NCBI RefSeq assembly: GCF_900112255.1
Contig: NZ_FOLE01000004.1
Coordinates: forward strand, 124,001-188,000
Length of the DNA: 64,000 nt
Direction of reading: 5' to 3'
Origin: Flexibacter flexilis DSM 6793
GTDB taxonomy: Bacteria > Bacteroidota > Bacteroidia > Cytophagales > Flexibacteraceae
Shown here: piece after piece, positions 8,216 to 17,484 of the stretch
How positions within the stretch are numbered: the stretch's first letter is position 1
Layout: each line of letters starts with the position of its first letter
Position numbers and translations under genes: made by a program
Notes under the pieces: generated by a model
Told to the model about the DNA's origin: nothing
Seen by the model: only the letters and a program-made list of their open reading frames with translations
Database searches by the model: none

Positions 8216-9319
8216 ATGTTATTAGACAACAAAAAAGTTGCCATTATTGGCGCGGGGCCTGTGGGGCTCACGATGGCCAGACTATTACAACAAAAAGGTG
8301 TAGCGGTTAGCGTCCACGAACGAGACCGTAATGACACTGCACGAATTTGGGGCGGAACACTCGACTTGCACCCCGCCACAGGCCAACACGCCATGCAGCA
8401 AGCTGGACTGTTAGCGCAATATTTTGCGTTGGCCAAACCTATGGGGCGCATCATCACCGACGAACAGGGCAATGTATTAGCCCAGAAAAATCCAGCATTT
8501 GACAATCCCGAAATCAATCGTAACCAACTCAGAACCCTGTTACTGCAAAGCCTCAACGCAGGCACTGTGATTTGGGATAAGCACCTGACGGCCTTAGAGG
8601 CGCACGGCGGCCAATGGTTGCTGCAATTTGCCGACCAAAGCACCGCAACCGCCGATTTGGTGATTGGAGCAAATGGCGGAATGTCTGGCATCCGAAAGTA
8701 CATCACCGACACGCAGGTAGAGGCCACAGGAACGCAAATTATACAAGGAGAGGTTGTGTTGCCTGCAATGCGCTGCCCCACATTTTACCAAAAATGCGCT
8801 GGCCAAATTCTAATGACGACGCACAATGGTTATTCGTTGGTGGCCAATCCCCAAAACAATGGCATACTAACTTATAGTATCATGTTTGCGGCAACCCAAA
8901 GTCCTGCTCATTGGGAAAACCCCGAAAATATTTCGGCATTTTTGGCTCAAAAGTTAGGGCATTGGGGGTCAATATTTCAAGAGCTATTTGGGGCAACCTC
9001 TGCGTTTTGGGCTTTACCGACCAGAAAGTTACCACTTGCGCAGGCTTGGAAAAATAACAGACCTATTCCTCTGACGCTTATCGGCGATGCGGCGCATCTG
9101 ATGCCACCTTTTGCGGGTCAGGGCGTGAATACTGGGCTGATGGATGCAGTGCTTTTGACCGAAAATCTGAGCAATGGCCAGTTTGAAACCATAGAAACGG
9201 CCATCGCTCACTACGAACAACAAATGTTTGTGTACGCAAGCCAAGCGCAAGAGGCCTCAGCCCACAACGAAATACAGATACGGCAGCCTGATTTTTCTTT
9301 TATTCAAATTATACAATAA
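8216..9319 (+). CDS. Tet(X)-like FAD-dependent monooxygenase
   Basis: The 367-residue protein is a class A flavoprotein hydroxylase. It has the dinucleotide-binding motif IIGAGPVGLTMARLLQQKGV near residues 10-29, RIWGGTLDLH, FDNPEINRNQLRTLLLQSL, and the FAD motif GDAAHLMPPFAGQGVNTGL. Compared from memory with Tet(X) of Bacteroides, similarity runs end to end, including the YEQQMF tail region. However, several positions that contact tetracycline in Tet(X) (its R213, H234 and G236) appear replaced here, so the substrate may differ. It lies between two AraC regulators, one divergent and one starting about 75 bases downstream. Confidence 0.85.
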   Translation: MLLDNKKVAIIGAGPVGLTMARLLQQKGVAVSVHERDRNDTARIWGGTLDLHPATGQHAMQQAGLLAQYFALAKPMGRIITDEQGNVLAQKNPAFDNPEINRNQLRTLLLQSLNAGTVIWDKHLTALEAHGGQWLLQFADQSTATADLVIGANGGMSGIRKYITDTQVEATGTQIIQGEVVLPAMRCPTFYQKCAGQILMTTHNGYSLVANPQNNGILTYSIMFAATQSPAHWENPENISAFLAQKLGHWGSIFQELFGATSAFWALPTRKLPLAQAWKNNRPIPLTLIGDAAHLMPPFAGQGVNTGLMDAVLLTENLSNGQFETIETAIAHYEQQMFVYASQAQEASAHNEIQIRQPDFSFIQIIQ

Positions 9320-9393
9320 ATCATAGCTTCCCTAAGGCAATATCTGTAATTTTGAGGAAAACGTTAAAGGACTGTATCTTTCATATTTTTCAA

Positions 9394-10203
9394 ATGCAGC
9401 TCAATTTCTATACACCCCAACATATAGACTTACGACATTACATAGAAGGCTATTATTTTATTACTCGAAATCAGCCTCAAAAATCGTTGCGATACTTTAC
9501 GTTTCCGAACAACTATTGTATTTTGTCGGTGAATCGAAATGCAGACATTCAACGCCAACATCATCGGTATCTCGTTCGTTTTGAGGCTGACGGGCAGTTG
9601 CACACAAGCATTGTTACGCGTTATATACAACCGCTCGAAATTGTATATCAAGAGCCTGTAGATGAAATTACAATTTACTTCAAACCGCTAGCAATCAATC
9701 ACTTCATGGCTGATTCTGTTCGATTGTTGGGGCGAGAAAATATTGACAACTTTAACCCTTTTGCTGATTTTGGCCAAACGATGCAATTGATTTTTGACAC
9801 CCAAGACCGCCCAACTCAAATCAATTTATTAGAGCAATATTGGCTTAGTAAATGGCAACCAAGACCAGATTTGGAACAAGTGCAGCAATTAATTGCTAAC
9901 ATGGATGGCGATACGAAAATCGAAGAAATCGCGCAAAAATATCAGTGTTCCAGACAGCATCTCAACCGTCTTTTCAGAAAATATCTGGGTAAATCGCCCG
10001 CCGAATTTAGGAAGATTTTGCGATTTCGGGCGGCTATTGCCAACTATGGTCATGCCCATAACCTAACGGATTTATCGCACGGATTTTATTTCTACGACCA
10101 ATCTCATTTCATCCGAGATTTTAAGGCACTGACAGGCATATTACCCAAAGATTTTTTCAGGAATGTGAATACGGATAAAGGCAATATTTGGCTTTTGGCC
10201 TGA
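9394..10203 (+). CDS. AraC-family transcriptional regulator
   Basis: The 269-residue protein ends in an AraC-type DNA-binding domain. EEIAQKYQCSRQHLNRLFRK is the first helix-turn-helix, and FYFYDQSHFIRDFKALTGIL belongs to the second. The N-terminal 160 residues resemble the DUF6597-type sensor of Bacteroidota AraC proteins, but that match is weak. An upstream TTG at 9352 extends the frame, but it lies inside a TAATTTTG -7-like box at 9347-9354, so the ATG at 9394 is preferred. It may be co-regulated with the monooxygenase gene before it. Confidence 0.82.
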   Translation: MQLNFYTPQHIDLRHYIEGYYFITRNQPQKSLRYFTFPNNYCILSVNRNADIQRQHHRYLVRFEADGQLHTSIVTRYIQPLEIVYQEPVDEITIYFKPLAINHFMADSVRLLGRENIDNFNPFADFGQTMQLIFDTQDRPTQINLLEQYWLSKWQPRPDLEQVQQLIANMDGDTKIEEIAQKYQCSRQHLNRLFRKYLGKSPAEFRKILRFRAAIANYGHAHNLTDLSHGFYFYDQSHFIRDFKALTGILPKDFFRNVNTDKGNIWLLA

Positions 10204-10242
10204 GCGTTTACATTTGTACAATTTTCCTCGCATGGCGTCGGC

Positions 10243-10250
10243 TACTTTTG
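10243..10250 (+). promoter_or_regulatory. Promoter -7-like box TACTTTTG
   Basis: TACTTTTG matches the Bacteroidota -7 consensus TAnnTTTG. It lies 22 bases before the chosen start of the DUF6624 lipoprotein gene. No -33 TTTG with 19-21 base spacing is visible, so support is partial. Confidence 0.35.
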
Positions 10251-10272
10251 TTCAAAATAAATGTTGGCACAC

Positions 10273-10938
10273 ATGAGAGTATTCATAGGAATTGTATTTG
10301 TATTGGCAACCAGTTGCATAAATGGAAGAAAAATAGCGGAACCAACACAAACCGTATTGCGGCAAGAGCTGGAACGAATGGCGCAAATAGACCAAATTGC
10401 AGCAAGTCACCCGTTATTGTTGCCCGAACCATACAAAAATTATACAGAGGAGCAATGGACACGCTACAAAGACAGCGTATATGCGGCACATCAAAAACAA
10501 CTAGCCTCTTATGTTCGTCAGTACGGATTTTTGGGTTACAACGAAGTGGGGCAAGATGGGGCTAAATGCTTTTGGTTAATGGTACAACACTGCGACAAGT
10601 TTCCAGCCTTTCAGCGACAAGTTTTAAAATCCATGCGCAAAGAAGTGAAAAAAGGCAATGCAAACGCCGAAAATTACGCATTTCTGTACGATAGGGTAAA
10701 AGTTAATGCGGGGCAAAAACAGTTGTTTGGTACACAAGTGGATTATCTTGTACAAACAACGGGGCGTGCCATCCCCAAATTTGGAATTTCAGATATACTC
10801 CATCTCCACAAACGCCGAGCCGATTACGGATTGTTGCCTATAAGAGAGTATTTAAACCAAATGACGATACTTCACTATGAAATGAATAAGTCGCACTATG
10901 AAAAGAAAGGTATTTTAACGCCTGACTTGTATCCATAA
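10273..10938 (+). CDS. DUF6624 family lipoprotein
   Basis: The protein begins MRVFIGIVFVLATSC, a short lipoprotein signal with a lipobox ending at Cys15. The body has R-x-E-L-x-x-M-A-Q-I-D at the start, GFLGYNEVGQDGAKCFWLMV with QHCD in the middle, and AFLYDRVKVNAGQKQLFGTQ, which match the pattern of DUF6624 as I recall it. The function of this family is not known. It is probably anchored in the envelope. An in-frame ATG at 10261 would add four residues, but the charged MRVF start fits a signal peptide better. Confidence 0.7.
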   Translation: MRVFIGIVFVLATSCINGRKIAEPTQTVLRQELERMAQIDQIAASHPLLLPEPYKNYTEEQWTRYKDSVYAAHQKQLASYVRQYGFLGYNEVGQDGAKCFWLMVQHCDKFPAFQRQVLKSMRKEVKKGNANAENYAFLYDRVKVNAGQKQLFGTQVDYLVQTTGRAIPKFGISDILHLHKRRADYGLLPIREYLNQMTILHYEMNKSHYEKKGILTPDLYP

Positions 10939-11288
10939 CATTGCAATCTTTACATTACAATGTAAATAATCTGACCAAATCGTAAAACCAATACTGTTAT
11001 TTTAAGTGCATTTTAACAACAGAATAACAAAAAATCTTCCTTAATTCAATATCTTTGACAACATGGAATAAACCTTGTTGTCAAAAGTACGTCATAACGT
11101 CAGGCCAACAAGTTTATTATTGCTTTAACCAGAAAAAAAGTCGTTTCATCGCGCAAAATGGCCCATTAACATTTTTTAACTTTTTAGTTAAAATTGATTA
11201 TCGTAATTTTCGGCCTGAAATTTGATAGTAATATTTCCAAACCACACTAAAAGATATTGTTTTCAAAAATTTATTAAATCGCATAGCT
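10939..11288. other. Gene-free spacer with a small palindrome
   Basis: The stretch between the DUF6624 gene and the sorting-domain gene is AT-rich. TTTACATT at 10949-10956 and AATGTAAA at 10959-10966 form a near-perfect palindrome just after the lipoprotein stop. It could be a weak terminator or a protein-binding site. Nothing else was recognised. Confidence 0.4.
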
Positions 11289-11636
11289 ATGAAAAATCTT
11301 TTCGTAATTGTATTTATGTTGTCGATGGCCTTAGGCTTACCAAAAGCCCACGCCGCTAAAGCCCTGACAGGTGCCGACAAAACCACTATTAGCAGCATTT
11401 TCCCAAATCCTTGCACAGAATCTACACGCATCAACATCACGGCGGTAGCGGGAAAAATGCCAACTGAACTGAAAGTATATGACCTTATCGGCAAAGAAGT
11501 AGTCAAAATCGCACTCGAACCCAACGAGATGCACCACACCATTGACCTTTCGCACGTGCAAGCAGGCGTGTATTTGTGCAGCCTCTACGCCGACAACAAG
11601 GTATTGGATACTCGTAAAATCGTAAAGACAAGATAA
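11289..11636 (+). CDS. Stand-alone T9SS sorting-domain protein
   Basis: This 115-residue protein consists of a signal peptide (MKNLFVIVFMLSMALGLPKA, about 22 residues) and almost nothing but a type A T9SS C-terminal domain. ISSIFPNPCTESTRINITAV is the usual entry strand, ELKVYDLIGKEV the middle, and AGVYLCSLYADNKVLDTRKI plus VKTR the end. Such domains normally sit at the end of a large cargo and direct it through the type IX secretion system. Here there is no cargo and no sign of a frameshift: the only residues between signal and domain are a dozen or so. It might be a truncated gene, or a mini-substrate acting as a decoy or surface peptide. Confidence 0.75.
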   Translation: MKNLFVIVFMLSMALGLPKAHAAKALTGADKTTISSIFPNPCTESTRINITAVAGKMPTELKVYDLIGKEVVKIALEPNEMHHTIDLSHVQAGVYLCSLYADNKVLDTRKIVKTR

Positions 11637-11663
11637 TGGCATAAGATTTTACTTGACAAAACT

Positions 11664-11710
11664 AAAAAAGAGCGGGGATTTCCAAGATTTGGAAATCCCC
11701 GCTCTTTTTT
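11664..11710. terminator. Strong bidirectional terminator
   Basis: A 20-base perfect stem (11664-11683 with 11691-11710) contains AGAGCGGGGATTTCC and ends in A and T tracts. It separates the plus-strand sorting-domain gene from the minus-strand acyl-CoA synthetase gene. Confidence 0.92.
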
Positions 11711-11727
11711 GGATTATTTCGGTATCA

Positions 11728-13362
11728 CTATAACGCTTCCGCTACTTTGCGCAACACATATTTCTGAATTTTGCCTGTGGCAGTTTTGGGCAACTCCTGA
11801 AACACCACCGTGCGCGGCACTTTGAAACCCGCCAACGCCCCTTTGCAGAAAGCAATAATTTCGGCTTCGGTGGCCGTGTGGCCTTCGCGCAGCTTCACGA
11901 AAGCGCAAACCGTTTCGCCCCATTTTTCGTCAGGACGCGCCACTACGGCGGCTTCCTCTACGGCCTCATGGCGGAACAATACGCCTTCCACTTCAATCGT
12001 CGAGATATTTTCCCCACCCGAAATAATAATGTCTTTAGAGCGGTCTTTGATTTGAATGTAACCATCTGGATACACTACCGCCAAATCGCCGCTATGGAAC
12101 CAACCGCCTTCAAAGGACTCTTCCGTAGCCAAGGCATTTTTGGCGTAGCCTTTCATCACGATATTTCCCCTGAAAAATACTTCGCCCATCGTCTTGCCAT
12201 CGGCGGCCACAGGCTCTAAAGTATCGGGGTCGGCCACCATCAAATCTTCCAAGAACAAATACTTAACCCCTTGACGTGCTTTGAGTTCGGCGCGTTGCTC
12301 GATTGGCAACTCGTCCCATTCTTCCTTCCAAGCACACACCACCGCAGGGCCGTACGTTTCCGTTAGGCCGTACACGTGCGTTACTTTAAAATTGAGTTTT
12401 TCGATGGCTTCAATTACCGACGCAGGCGGCGGCGCACCCGCCGTCATGGCATGCACGGGATGCGGCAACGTGATTCGTTCTTCGGGTTTGGCATTAATAA
12501 TCATACCCAACACAATCGGCGCACCGCAGAAATGCGTAACACCATGGTCGCGGATAGCTCCCAAAATAGCAGCAGCACTTACTTTGCGAGAAAACACACT
12601 CACGCCACAAATAGCGGCCATCGTCCAAGGAAAACACCAACCGTTGCAGTGAAACATGGGCAGCGTCCACAAATAAACCGATTGGCTCGGCATTCCCCAC
12701 GTCATAGCATTATTGGAGGCATTCAGATACGCGCCTCTGTGATGATACACCACGCCTTTTGGGTTGCCCGTAGTGCCCGAAGTATAGTTGAGCGTAATCG
12801 CGTCCCATTCGCTGGCTGGCAAATGCCACTCGAAATCTTCGTCGCCTGTTTCCAAAAACTGCTCATACGTGATTTTGCCCAACAATTGGCCTTCTGCATC
12901 CTCGTCGTCGATGTCAATAACAATAGGGTGATGTTCCAAACCCGCCAAAGCCGCCTTAATGACGTGCGAAAATTCTTTGTCTGTAATCAAAACTTTGGCC
13001 TCGGCGTGTTCGAGCATGAACGCAAGCGTCGGTGCATCAAGTCTGATATTGAGCGTATTAAGCACCGCGCCAGTCATTGGCACGCCAAAATGCGCTTCAA
13101 AAATCGCGGGTACGTTCGGAGCCATAATCGAAACCGTATCGCCATGCCCAATGCCAATTTTAGTCAGAGCCGAAGCCAGTTTAAGACAACGTTTGTAGGT
13201 TTCGCCCCACGTGCGACGAATATTTCCGTAAATTACTGCTGGATAATTTGGGTAAACCATGGCCGTACGCTTGATGTACGAAAGTGGCGAAAGCGGTGTG
13301 TAATTGGCCGCGTTCATGTCCAAATCGTGGTCGTACATGGTGGATTTTTTGGCTGTTTTCAT
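11728..13362 (-). CDS. Fatty acyl-CoA synthetase (AMP-dependent ligase)
   Basis: The 544-residue protein belongs to the ANL superfamily. It has the P-loop-like motif YTSGTTGNPKG at residues 193-203, the adenine-binding YGLTETYG, the GWFHSGDLAVVYPDGY region and the hinge KDRSKDIIISGGENIS. These enzymes activate carboxylic acids as acyl-adenylates and pass them to CoA. The FNTLNIRL-like segment (LNTLNIRLD) and overall length fit medium/long-chain or methylmercaptopropionate-type ligases, and the substrate is not certain. The gene is single, ends at the bidirectional terminator and has 267 bases of spacer upstream. Confidence 0.88.
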   Translation of the reverse strand: MKTAKKSTMYDHDLDMNAANYTPLSPLSYIKRTAMVYPNYPAVIYGNIRRTWGETYKRCLKLASALTKIGIGHGDTVSIMAPNVPAIFEAHFGVPMTGAVLNTLNIRLDAPTLAFMLEHAEAKVLITDKEFSHVIKAALAGLEHHPIVIDIDDEDAEGQLLGKITYEQFLETGDEDFEWHLPASEWDAITLNYTSGTTGNPKGVVYHHRGAYLNASNNAMTWGMPSQSVYLWTLPMFHCNGWCFPWTMAAICGVSVFSRKVSAAAILGAIRDHGVTHFCGAPIVLGMIINAKPEERITLPHPVHAMTAGAPPPASVIEAIEKLNFKVTHVYGLTETYGPAVVCAWKEEWDELPIEQRAELKARQGVKYLFLEDLMVADPDTLEPVAADGKTMGEVFFRGNIVMKGYAKNALATEESFEGGWFHSGDLAVVYPDGYIQIKDRSKDIIISGGENISTIEVEGVLFRHEAVEEAAVVARPDEKWGETVCAFVKLREGHTATEAEIIAFCKGALAGFKVPRTVVFQELPKTATGKIQKYVLRKVAEAL

Positions 13363-13602
13363 AGAATAAATTTTTAGGTGTTGTGTTTTAGGGGGATATA
13401 TTAATTTTAATGCAATCTATACAATTTGCAGATAAAAACACAAAATACAGTACAATTGTCAGATATTTTTTATGGCAAAACCCAAAATACCTATCAAAAA
13501 ACTACAATTACACCACACATGACAAATATTAGTTTTTCCTAAAAAAATATTACAGAAATTGTGCATTATTCGTTTGGCTACTAATTATTTACATCAACTT
13601 AT

Positions 13603-13620
13603 TTTTATCTTTCAACCCTA
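13603..13620 (+). promoter_or_regulatory. Shared 18-base upstream element, copy 1
   Basis: The 18 bases TTTTATCTTTCAACCCTA occur here, 10 bases before the cation ATPase start, and again identically at 17913-17930, six bases before the second STAS-like gene. TATCTTTC within it resembles a -7 box. Confidence 0.45.
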
Positions 13621-13629
13621 TACAAACTT

Positions 13630-16203
13630 ATGAGTAGCAAACCGTTTTATTACAATTTAGCTCCCGAAAAAATTTTGGAGCAAGTCCAAAGCTCCCCGCA
13701 AGGCATTTCCGAAGCACAAGCCCAGCACCGACTTTTGCACTATGGAAAGAATCAGCTAAAAGGCAAAGCACATAAACCCGCTTGGTTGATGTTTTTGGGG
13801 CAATTCGGCGATTTTATGATTATTATTCTCATGGTCGCGGCCATCGTTTCGGGGCTAATGGGCGAAATCACCGACACTATTATTATTCTGATAATCGTCT
13901 TGCTCAATTCGGTTATTGGTTTTGTGCAAGAATATCGTGCCGAAAAAGCCATTGACGCACTCAAACAACTGAGTATCACCACTGCCAAAGTAATCCGCGA
14001 TGGAAAAATACAAAACATTGATTCGCAAGATTTGGTACGCGGCGACATTGTGCAGCTCGAAGCAGGCAACGCCGTAGCCGCCGACTTGCGCCTCGTCGAA
14101 GCCCACAGCCTGCGCATAGACGAGTCGGCACTCACTGGCGAGTCTTTGCCAGTTGATAAAAATGCCCAAACGCTCACGGCCAACGATTTGCCGCTCGGCG
14201 ACCGCCTCAACATGGCCTACAAAGGCACACTCGTCACCAATGGCCGTGCGCTTGGCGTGGTGGTGGCTACGGGTATGCAAACCGAACTCGGCCACATCGC
14301 CCGACTCTTAGACCAAGACGAGGCCGAAACGCCGCTCAAAAAACGGATGAGTGTTTTTAGTAAAAACCTCACTTACATTATTTTAGCCATTTGCGCTATT
14401 ATTTTTATGGCGGGTTGGTTGCGCGGCGAAGACCTGCTCCGAACTTTTATGATTTCTATTAGCCTTGCCGTGGCCGCCATTCCCGAAGCCTTGCCCGCGC
14501 TGATGACGATAGCTTTGGCGCAAGGCGCAAACCGCATGGCACGCAAAAACGCTTTAGTGCGCAAGTTGCCAGCCGTCGAAACGCTCGGCTCGGTCTCGTA
14601 CATTTGCACCGACAAAACGGGCACGCTTACCCAAAACAAAATGACCGTTGTAGAGTCTTTATCTTTTGATAATCAAGACAATAACCTTGCAACTTCTCCC
14701 CTACTGCTGGCCATGAGCCTGAGCCACGATGTAGCCGTTAATGCGCCCAAAAACCTGAATGGCGATTCTACGGAAGTGGCCATCGTGGAAAATGCCATTC
14801 ATACACTGGGTTTTGAGCAATACCAGCATTTGCACACGCAATACGAACGCATCGCCGAACTGCCCTTTGACTCTGACCGCAAACGCATGAGCACCATACA
14901 CCGCACCGAGCACGGATATATTGTACTTTGCAAAGGTGCAGCCGAAGCCATAGCAAGCACGTTAAGCGATACCACGCAAGCCCAAAACCTACTACAAGCC
15001 GCTGACCAATGGGCAAAACAAGGGCTTCGCGTATTGGCTTTTAGTTATAAAAAAATCAAAGATTTACCCGAACAGACAAGCATACAATCCATTGAAAATG
15101 AATTTGTTTTGGCGGGAATCGTGGGCATTATAGACCCGCCGCGCGAGGAAGTGAAACAAGCAATTGCTGAATGTAAACGTGCGGGCATCAAAACCGTGAT
15201 GATTACAGGCGACCACCCCGCCACTGCCGCCGCGATTGCTTCGCAAATTGGTATTTTTGAAGAAAATGATTTGTTGCTTACAGGCCAGCAATTAGCCCAG
15301 CTTTCGGCTAGTGAATTTGATAAAAAAGTAACGCAAATAAGCGTTTATGCGCGTGTTTCGCCCGAACAAAAATTGCAGATAGTCAAAACGTTGCAAGGAA
15401 AAGGCCATTTTGTAGCCATGACGGGCGACGGCGTAAACGATGCGCCTTCTCTGAAAGCCGCCAACATCGGCGTAGCCATGGGCATCAATGGCACGGACGT
15501 GAGCAAAGAGGCCGCCCACGTGATTTTGTTGGATGATAATTTTGCTACCATCGTGAAAGCCGTGCGCGAAGGACGCCGCATTTACGACAATATTCGCAAG
15601 TTCGTAAAGTACGTGATGACCTGCAACAGTGCCGAAATCTGGACAATTTTTCTCGCGCCGCTCATCGGTTTGCCTATGCCATTGCTACCGATTCATATTC
15701 TTTGGATAAATTTGGTTACAGACGGACTCCCAGGTCTTGCCTTAGCCAGCGAACACGCCGAAACCAACGTAATGCACCGCGCCCCACGCCCCGCCAACGA
15801 AGGACTTTTTGCGCAAGGACTGGGCTATCATATTCTTTGGGTTGGGCTTTTTATGGCAGGCGTAACACTTGGTACACAGGCTTGGAGTATTCAGGTGGCG
15901 GGCAGCCATTGGCAAACAATGGTTTTTACGGTGCTGTCTTTGAGCCAGTTGGGATGTGCGTTGGCCGTGCGCAGCGAACATACATTTTTGTACAAACAAG
16001 GCATTTTTGGTAATATTCCGCTGCTTGCCTCCGTACTGCTGACGGTGGTTTTACAGTTGACCATCATTTACATTCCGTTTCTTAACGACGTGTTCAAAAC
16101 CTCTGCCCTGACGCTCAACGAATTGTTGATTTGCTTTGCAGCGGCGGCGGTTATATTTCATGCCGTAGAATTTACCAAATTTATTAAACCACAGAAACAA
16201 TGA
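13630..16203 (+). CDS. P-type cation-transporting ATPase (P2 type, Ca2+-ATPase-like)
   Basis: The 857-residue membrane protein has all P-type ATPase landmarks: an N-terminal cation-ATPase domain, TGES at 169-172, membrane segment 4 with PEALP at 285-289, the phosphorylated Asp in DKTGTLT at 328-334, a TGDHPATAAAIA motif and GDGVNDAPSLKAANIGVAMG before the C-terminal helices. It is closest to bacterial P2A/PMR1-like calcium pumps, which have PEGLP in segment 4. Here the central Gly is Ala, so the ion is best left open (Ca2+, Mn2+ or Na+ are possible). The gene is complete and single, with an upstream element shared with the STAS-like gene at 17935. Confidence 0.88.
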   Translation: MSSKPFYYNLAPEKILEQVQSSPQGISEAQAQHRLLHYGKNQLKGKAHKPAWLMFLGQFGDFMIIILMVAAIVSGLMGEITDTIIILIIVLLNSVIGFVQEYRAEKAIDALKQLSITTAKVIRDGKIQNIDSQDLVRGDIVQLEAGNAVAADLRLVEAHSLRIDESALTGESLPVDKNAQTLTANDLPLGDRLNMAYKGTLVTNGRALGVVVATGMQTELGHIARLLDQDEAETPLKKRMSVFSKNLTYIILAICAIIFMAGWLRGEDLLRTFMISISLAVAAIPEALPALMTIALAQGANRMARKNALVRKLPAVETLGSVSYICTDKTGTLTQNKMTVVESLSFDNQDNNLATSPLLLAMSLSHDVAVNAPKNLNGDSTEVAIVENAIHTLGFEQYQHLHTQYERIAELPFDSDRKRMSTIHRTEHGYIVLCKGAAEAIASTLSDTTQAQNLLQAADQWAKQGLRVLAFSYKKIKDLPEQTSIQSIENEFVLAGIVGIIDPPREEVKQAIAECKRAGIKTVMITGDHPATAAAIASQIGIFEENDLLLTGQQLAQLSASEFDKKVTQISVYARVSPEQKLQIVKTLQGKGHFVAMTGDGVNDAPSLKAANIGVAMGINGTDVSKEAAHVILLDDNFATIVKAVREGRRIYDNIRKFVKYVMTCNSAEIWTIFLAPLIGLPMPLLPIHILWINLVTDGLPGLALASEHAETNVMHRAPRPANEGLFAQGLGYHILWVGLFMAGVTLGTQAWSIQVAGSHWQTMVFTVLSLSQLGCALAVRSEHTFLYKQGIFGNIPLLASVLLTVVLQLTIIYIPFLNDVFKTSALTLNELLICFAAAAVIFHAVEFTKFIKPQKQ

Positions 16204-16205
16204 AC

Positions 16206-16233
16206 GTAGATACGCACAGCTGTGCGTATCTAC
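16206..16233. terminator. Perfect 28-base palindrome between convergent genes
   Basis: GTAGATACGCACAG at 16206-16219 is followed directly by its exact reverse complement at 16220-16233. It begins three bases after the cation ATPase stop and lies 16 bases from the aroC stop. It could serve as a terminator for both strands, although no T tract follows. Confidence 0.55.
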
Positions 16234-16248
16234 CATAAAAACAGACAA

Positions 16249-17331
16249 TTACAGTTTATCGGCGCGGCGGCGCAAGTAAAAATCGGCTAACACGAGTGCG
16301 GCCATCGCTTCCACAATCGGCACGGCACGCGGCAATACACACGGGTCGTGCCGACCTTTGCCGCTTACGGTTACAGCTTGGCCGTCGGCATTGATAGAGG
16401 TTTGGTCTTGCATGAGCGTTGCCACAGGCTTAAAGGCCACTTTGAAATAAATGTCTTCGCCGTTGGAAATGCCGCCTTGTATGCCGCCCGAAAAATTGGT
16501 TTGGGTGCGCACTGCGCCCGCCTTGTCGGTATAAAAACCGTCGTTGTGCTGCGAACCGCGCCATTTTGCCCCCTCAAAACCACTGCCGTACTCAAAACCT
16601 TTCACGGCATTGATAGAAAGCATGGCTTTGCCCAGTTCGGCATGAAGTCGGTCAAAAACAGGTTCGCCCAAACCCACAGGCGTACCGCTAATCACACACG
16701 AAACCACGCCGCCGATAGTGTCGCGATCGAGGCGCACCGAGTCGATGAGTTGTATCATGGCTTCGGCCATTTGCGGGTCAGGACAACGAACAATATTGGA
16801 TTCTATTTGCGAAAAATCTAATTGCTGATATGGCGTAGTTAGCTGCAAATCACCGACTTGCGACACATACGCATTAATTTGAATATTGCCAACGGCTTTG
16901 AGCAAAAGTTTTGCCACTGCGCCTGCGGCCACACGTGCGGCAGTTTCACGCGCCGAACTGCGCCCGCCGCCTCTGTAGTCGCGGTGGCCGTATTTGGCGG
17001 TATAAGTATAGTCGGCGTGCGAAGGGCGGAACACGTCGGCGATGTGTCCGTAATCTTTGCTGCGTGCGTCGGCGTTGCGAATCAGCAAGGCGATGGGCGT
17101 ACCAGTGCTTTTTCCTTCAAAAATACCCGACAAAATCTCAACTTCGTCGGCTTCGCGGCGTTGGGTGGTGATGCGCGATTGGCCAGGTTTGCGGCGGTCG
17201 AGTTCGGACTGAATAAAGTTAAGGTCTATTTCCAAGCCCGCAGGACAACCATCTATTACCACGCCAATAGCCGCGCCATGCGATTCGCCAAAAGTACTGA
17301 TTTTAAATATTTTACCGTAAGAATTACCCAT
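16249..17331 (-). CDS. aroC: Chorismate synthase
   Basis: AroC converts 5-enolpyruvylshikimate-3-phosphate to chorismate with reduced FMN, the last step of the shikimate pathway. Recognisable segments are [20 protein letters not shown] at the start, [49 protein letters not shown] and [14 protein letters not shown]. The frame extends eight codons further upstream, but known chorismate synthases begin at MGNSYG, so the start at 17331 is used, giving 360 residues. The gene is divergent from the STAS-like cluster. No other shikimate gene is present. Confidence 0.95.
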   Translation of the reverse strand: MGNSYGKIFKISTFGESHGAAIGVVIDGCPAGLEIDLNFIQSELDRRKPGQSRITTQRREADEVEILSGIFEGKSTGTPIALLIRNADARSKDYGHIADVFRPSHADYTYTAKYGHRDYRGGGRSSARETAARVAAGAVAKLLLKAVGNIQINAYVSQVGDLQLTTPYQQLDFSQIESNIVRCPDPQMAEAMIQLIDSVRLDRDTIGGVVSCVISGTPVGLGEPVFDRLHAELGKAMLSINAVKGFEYGSGFEGAKWRGSQHNDGFYTDKAGAVRTQTNFSGGIQGGISNGEDIYFKVAFKPVATLMQDQTSINADGQAVTVSGKGRHDPCVLPRAVPIVEAMAALVLADFYLRRRADKL

Positions 17332-17390
17332 TTCTACTACTTTTCGTTTTTTCAAATAAAAGCATTACTACTTAATTTCACAAACTTTTA

Positions 17391-17398
17391 TACTTTTG
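17391..17398 (+). promoter_or_regulatory. Promoter -7-like box TACTTTTG
   Basis: TACTTTTG matches TAnnTTTG. It is 87 bases before the first STAS-like gene, in the divergent region with aroC. No well-placed -33 element was seen. Confidence 0.35.
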
Positions 17399-17484
17399 TA
17401 ATAATCCGTTCTATGCAATACCAAAAAACGGATAATTTATCTGCTTAGAAGTTTATTTTTAGTACATTTAACTACATTTTGCAT

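Noticed and set aside
12376-13377. Long open frame opposite the acyl-CoA synthetase gene
   Set aside because: It is antisense to a clear enzyme gene; the translation is arginine/histidine-rich with no domain, as expected for a shadow.
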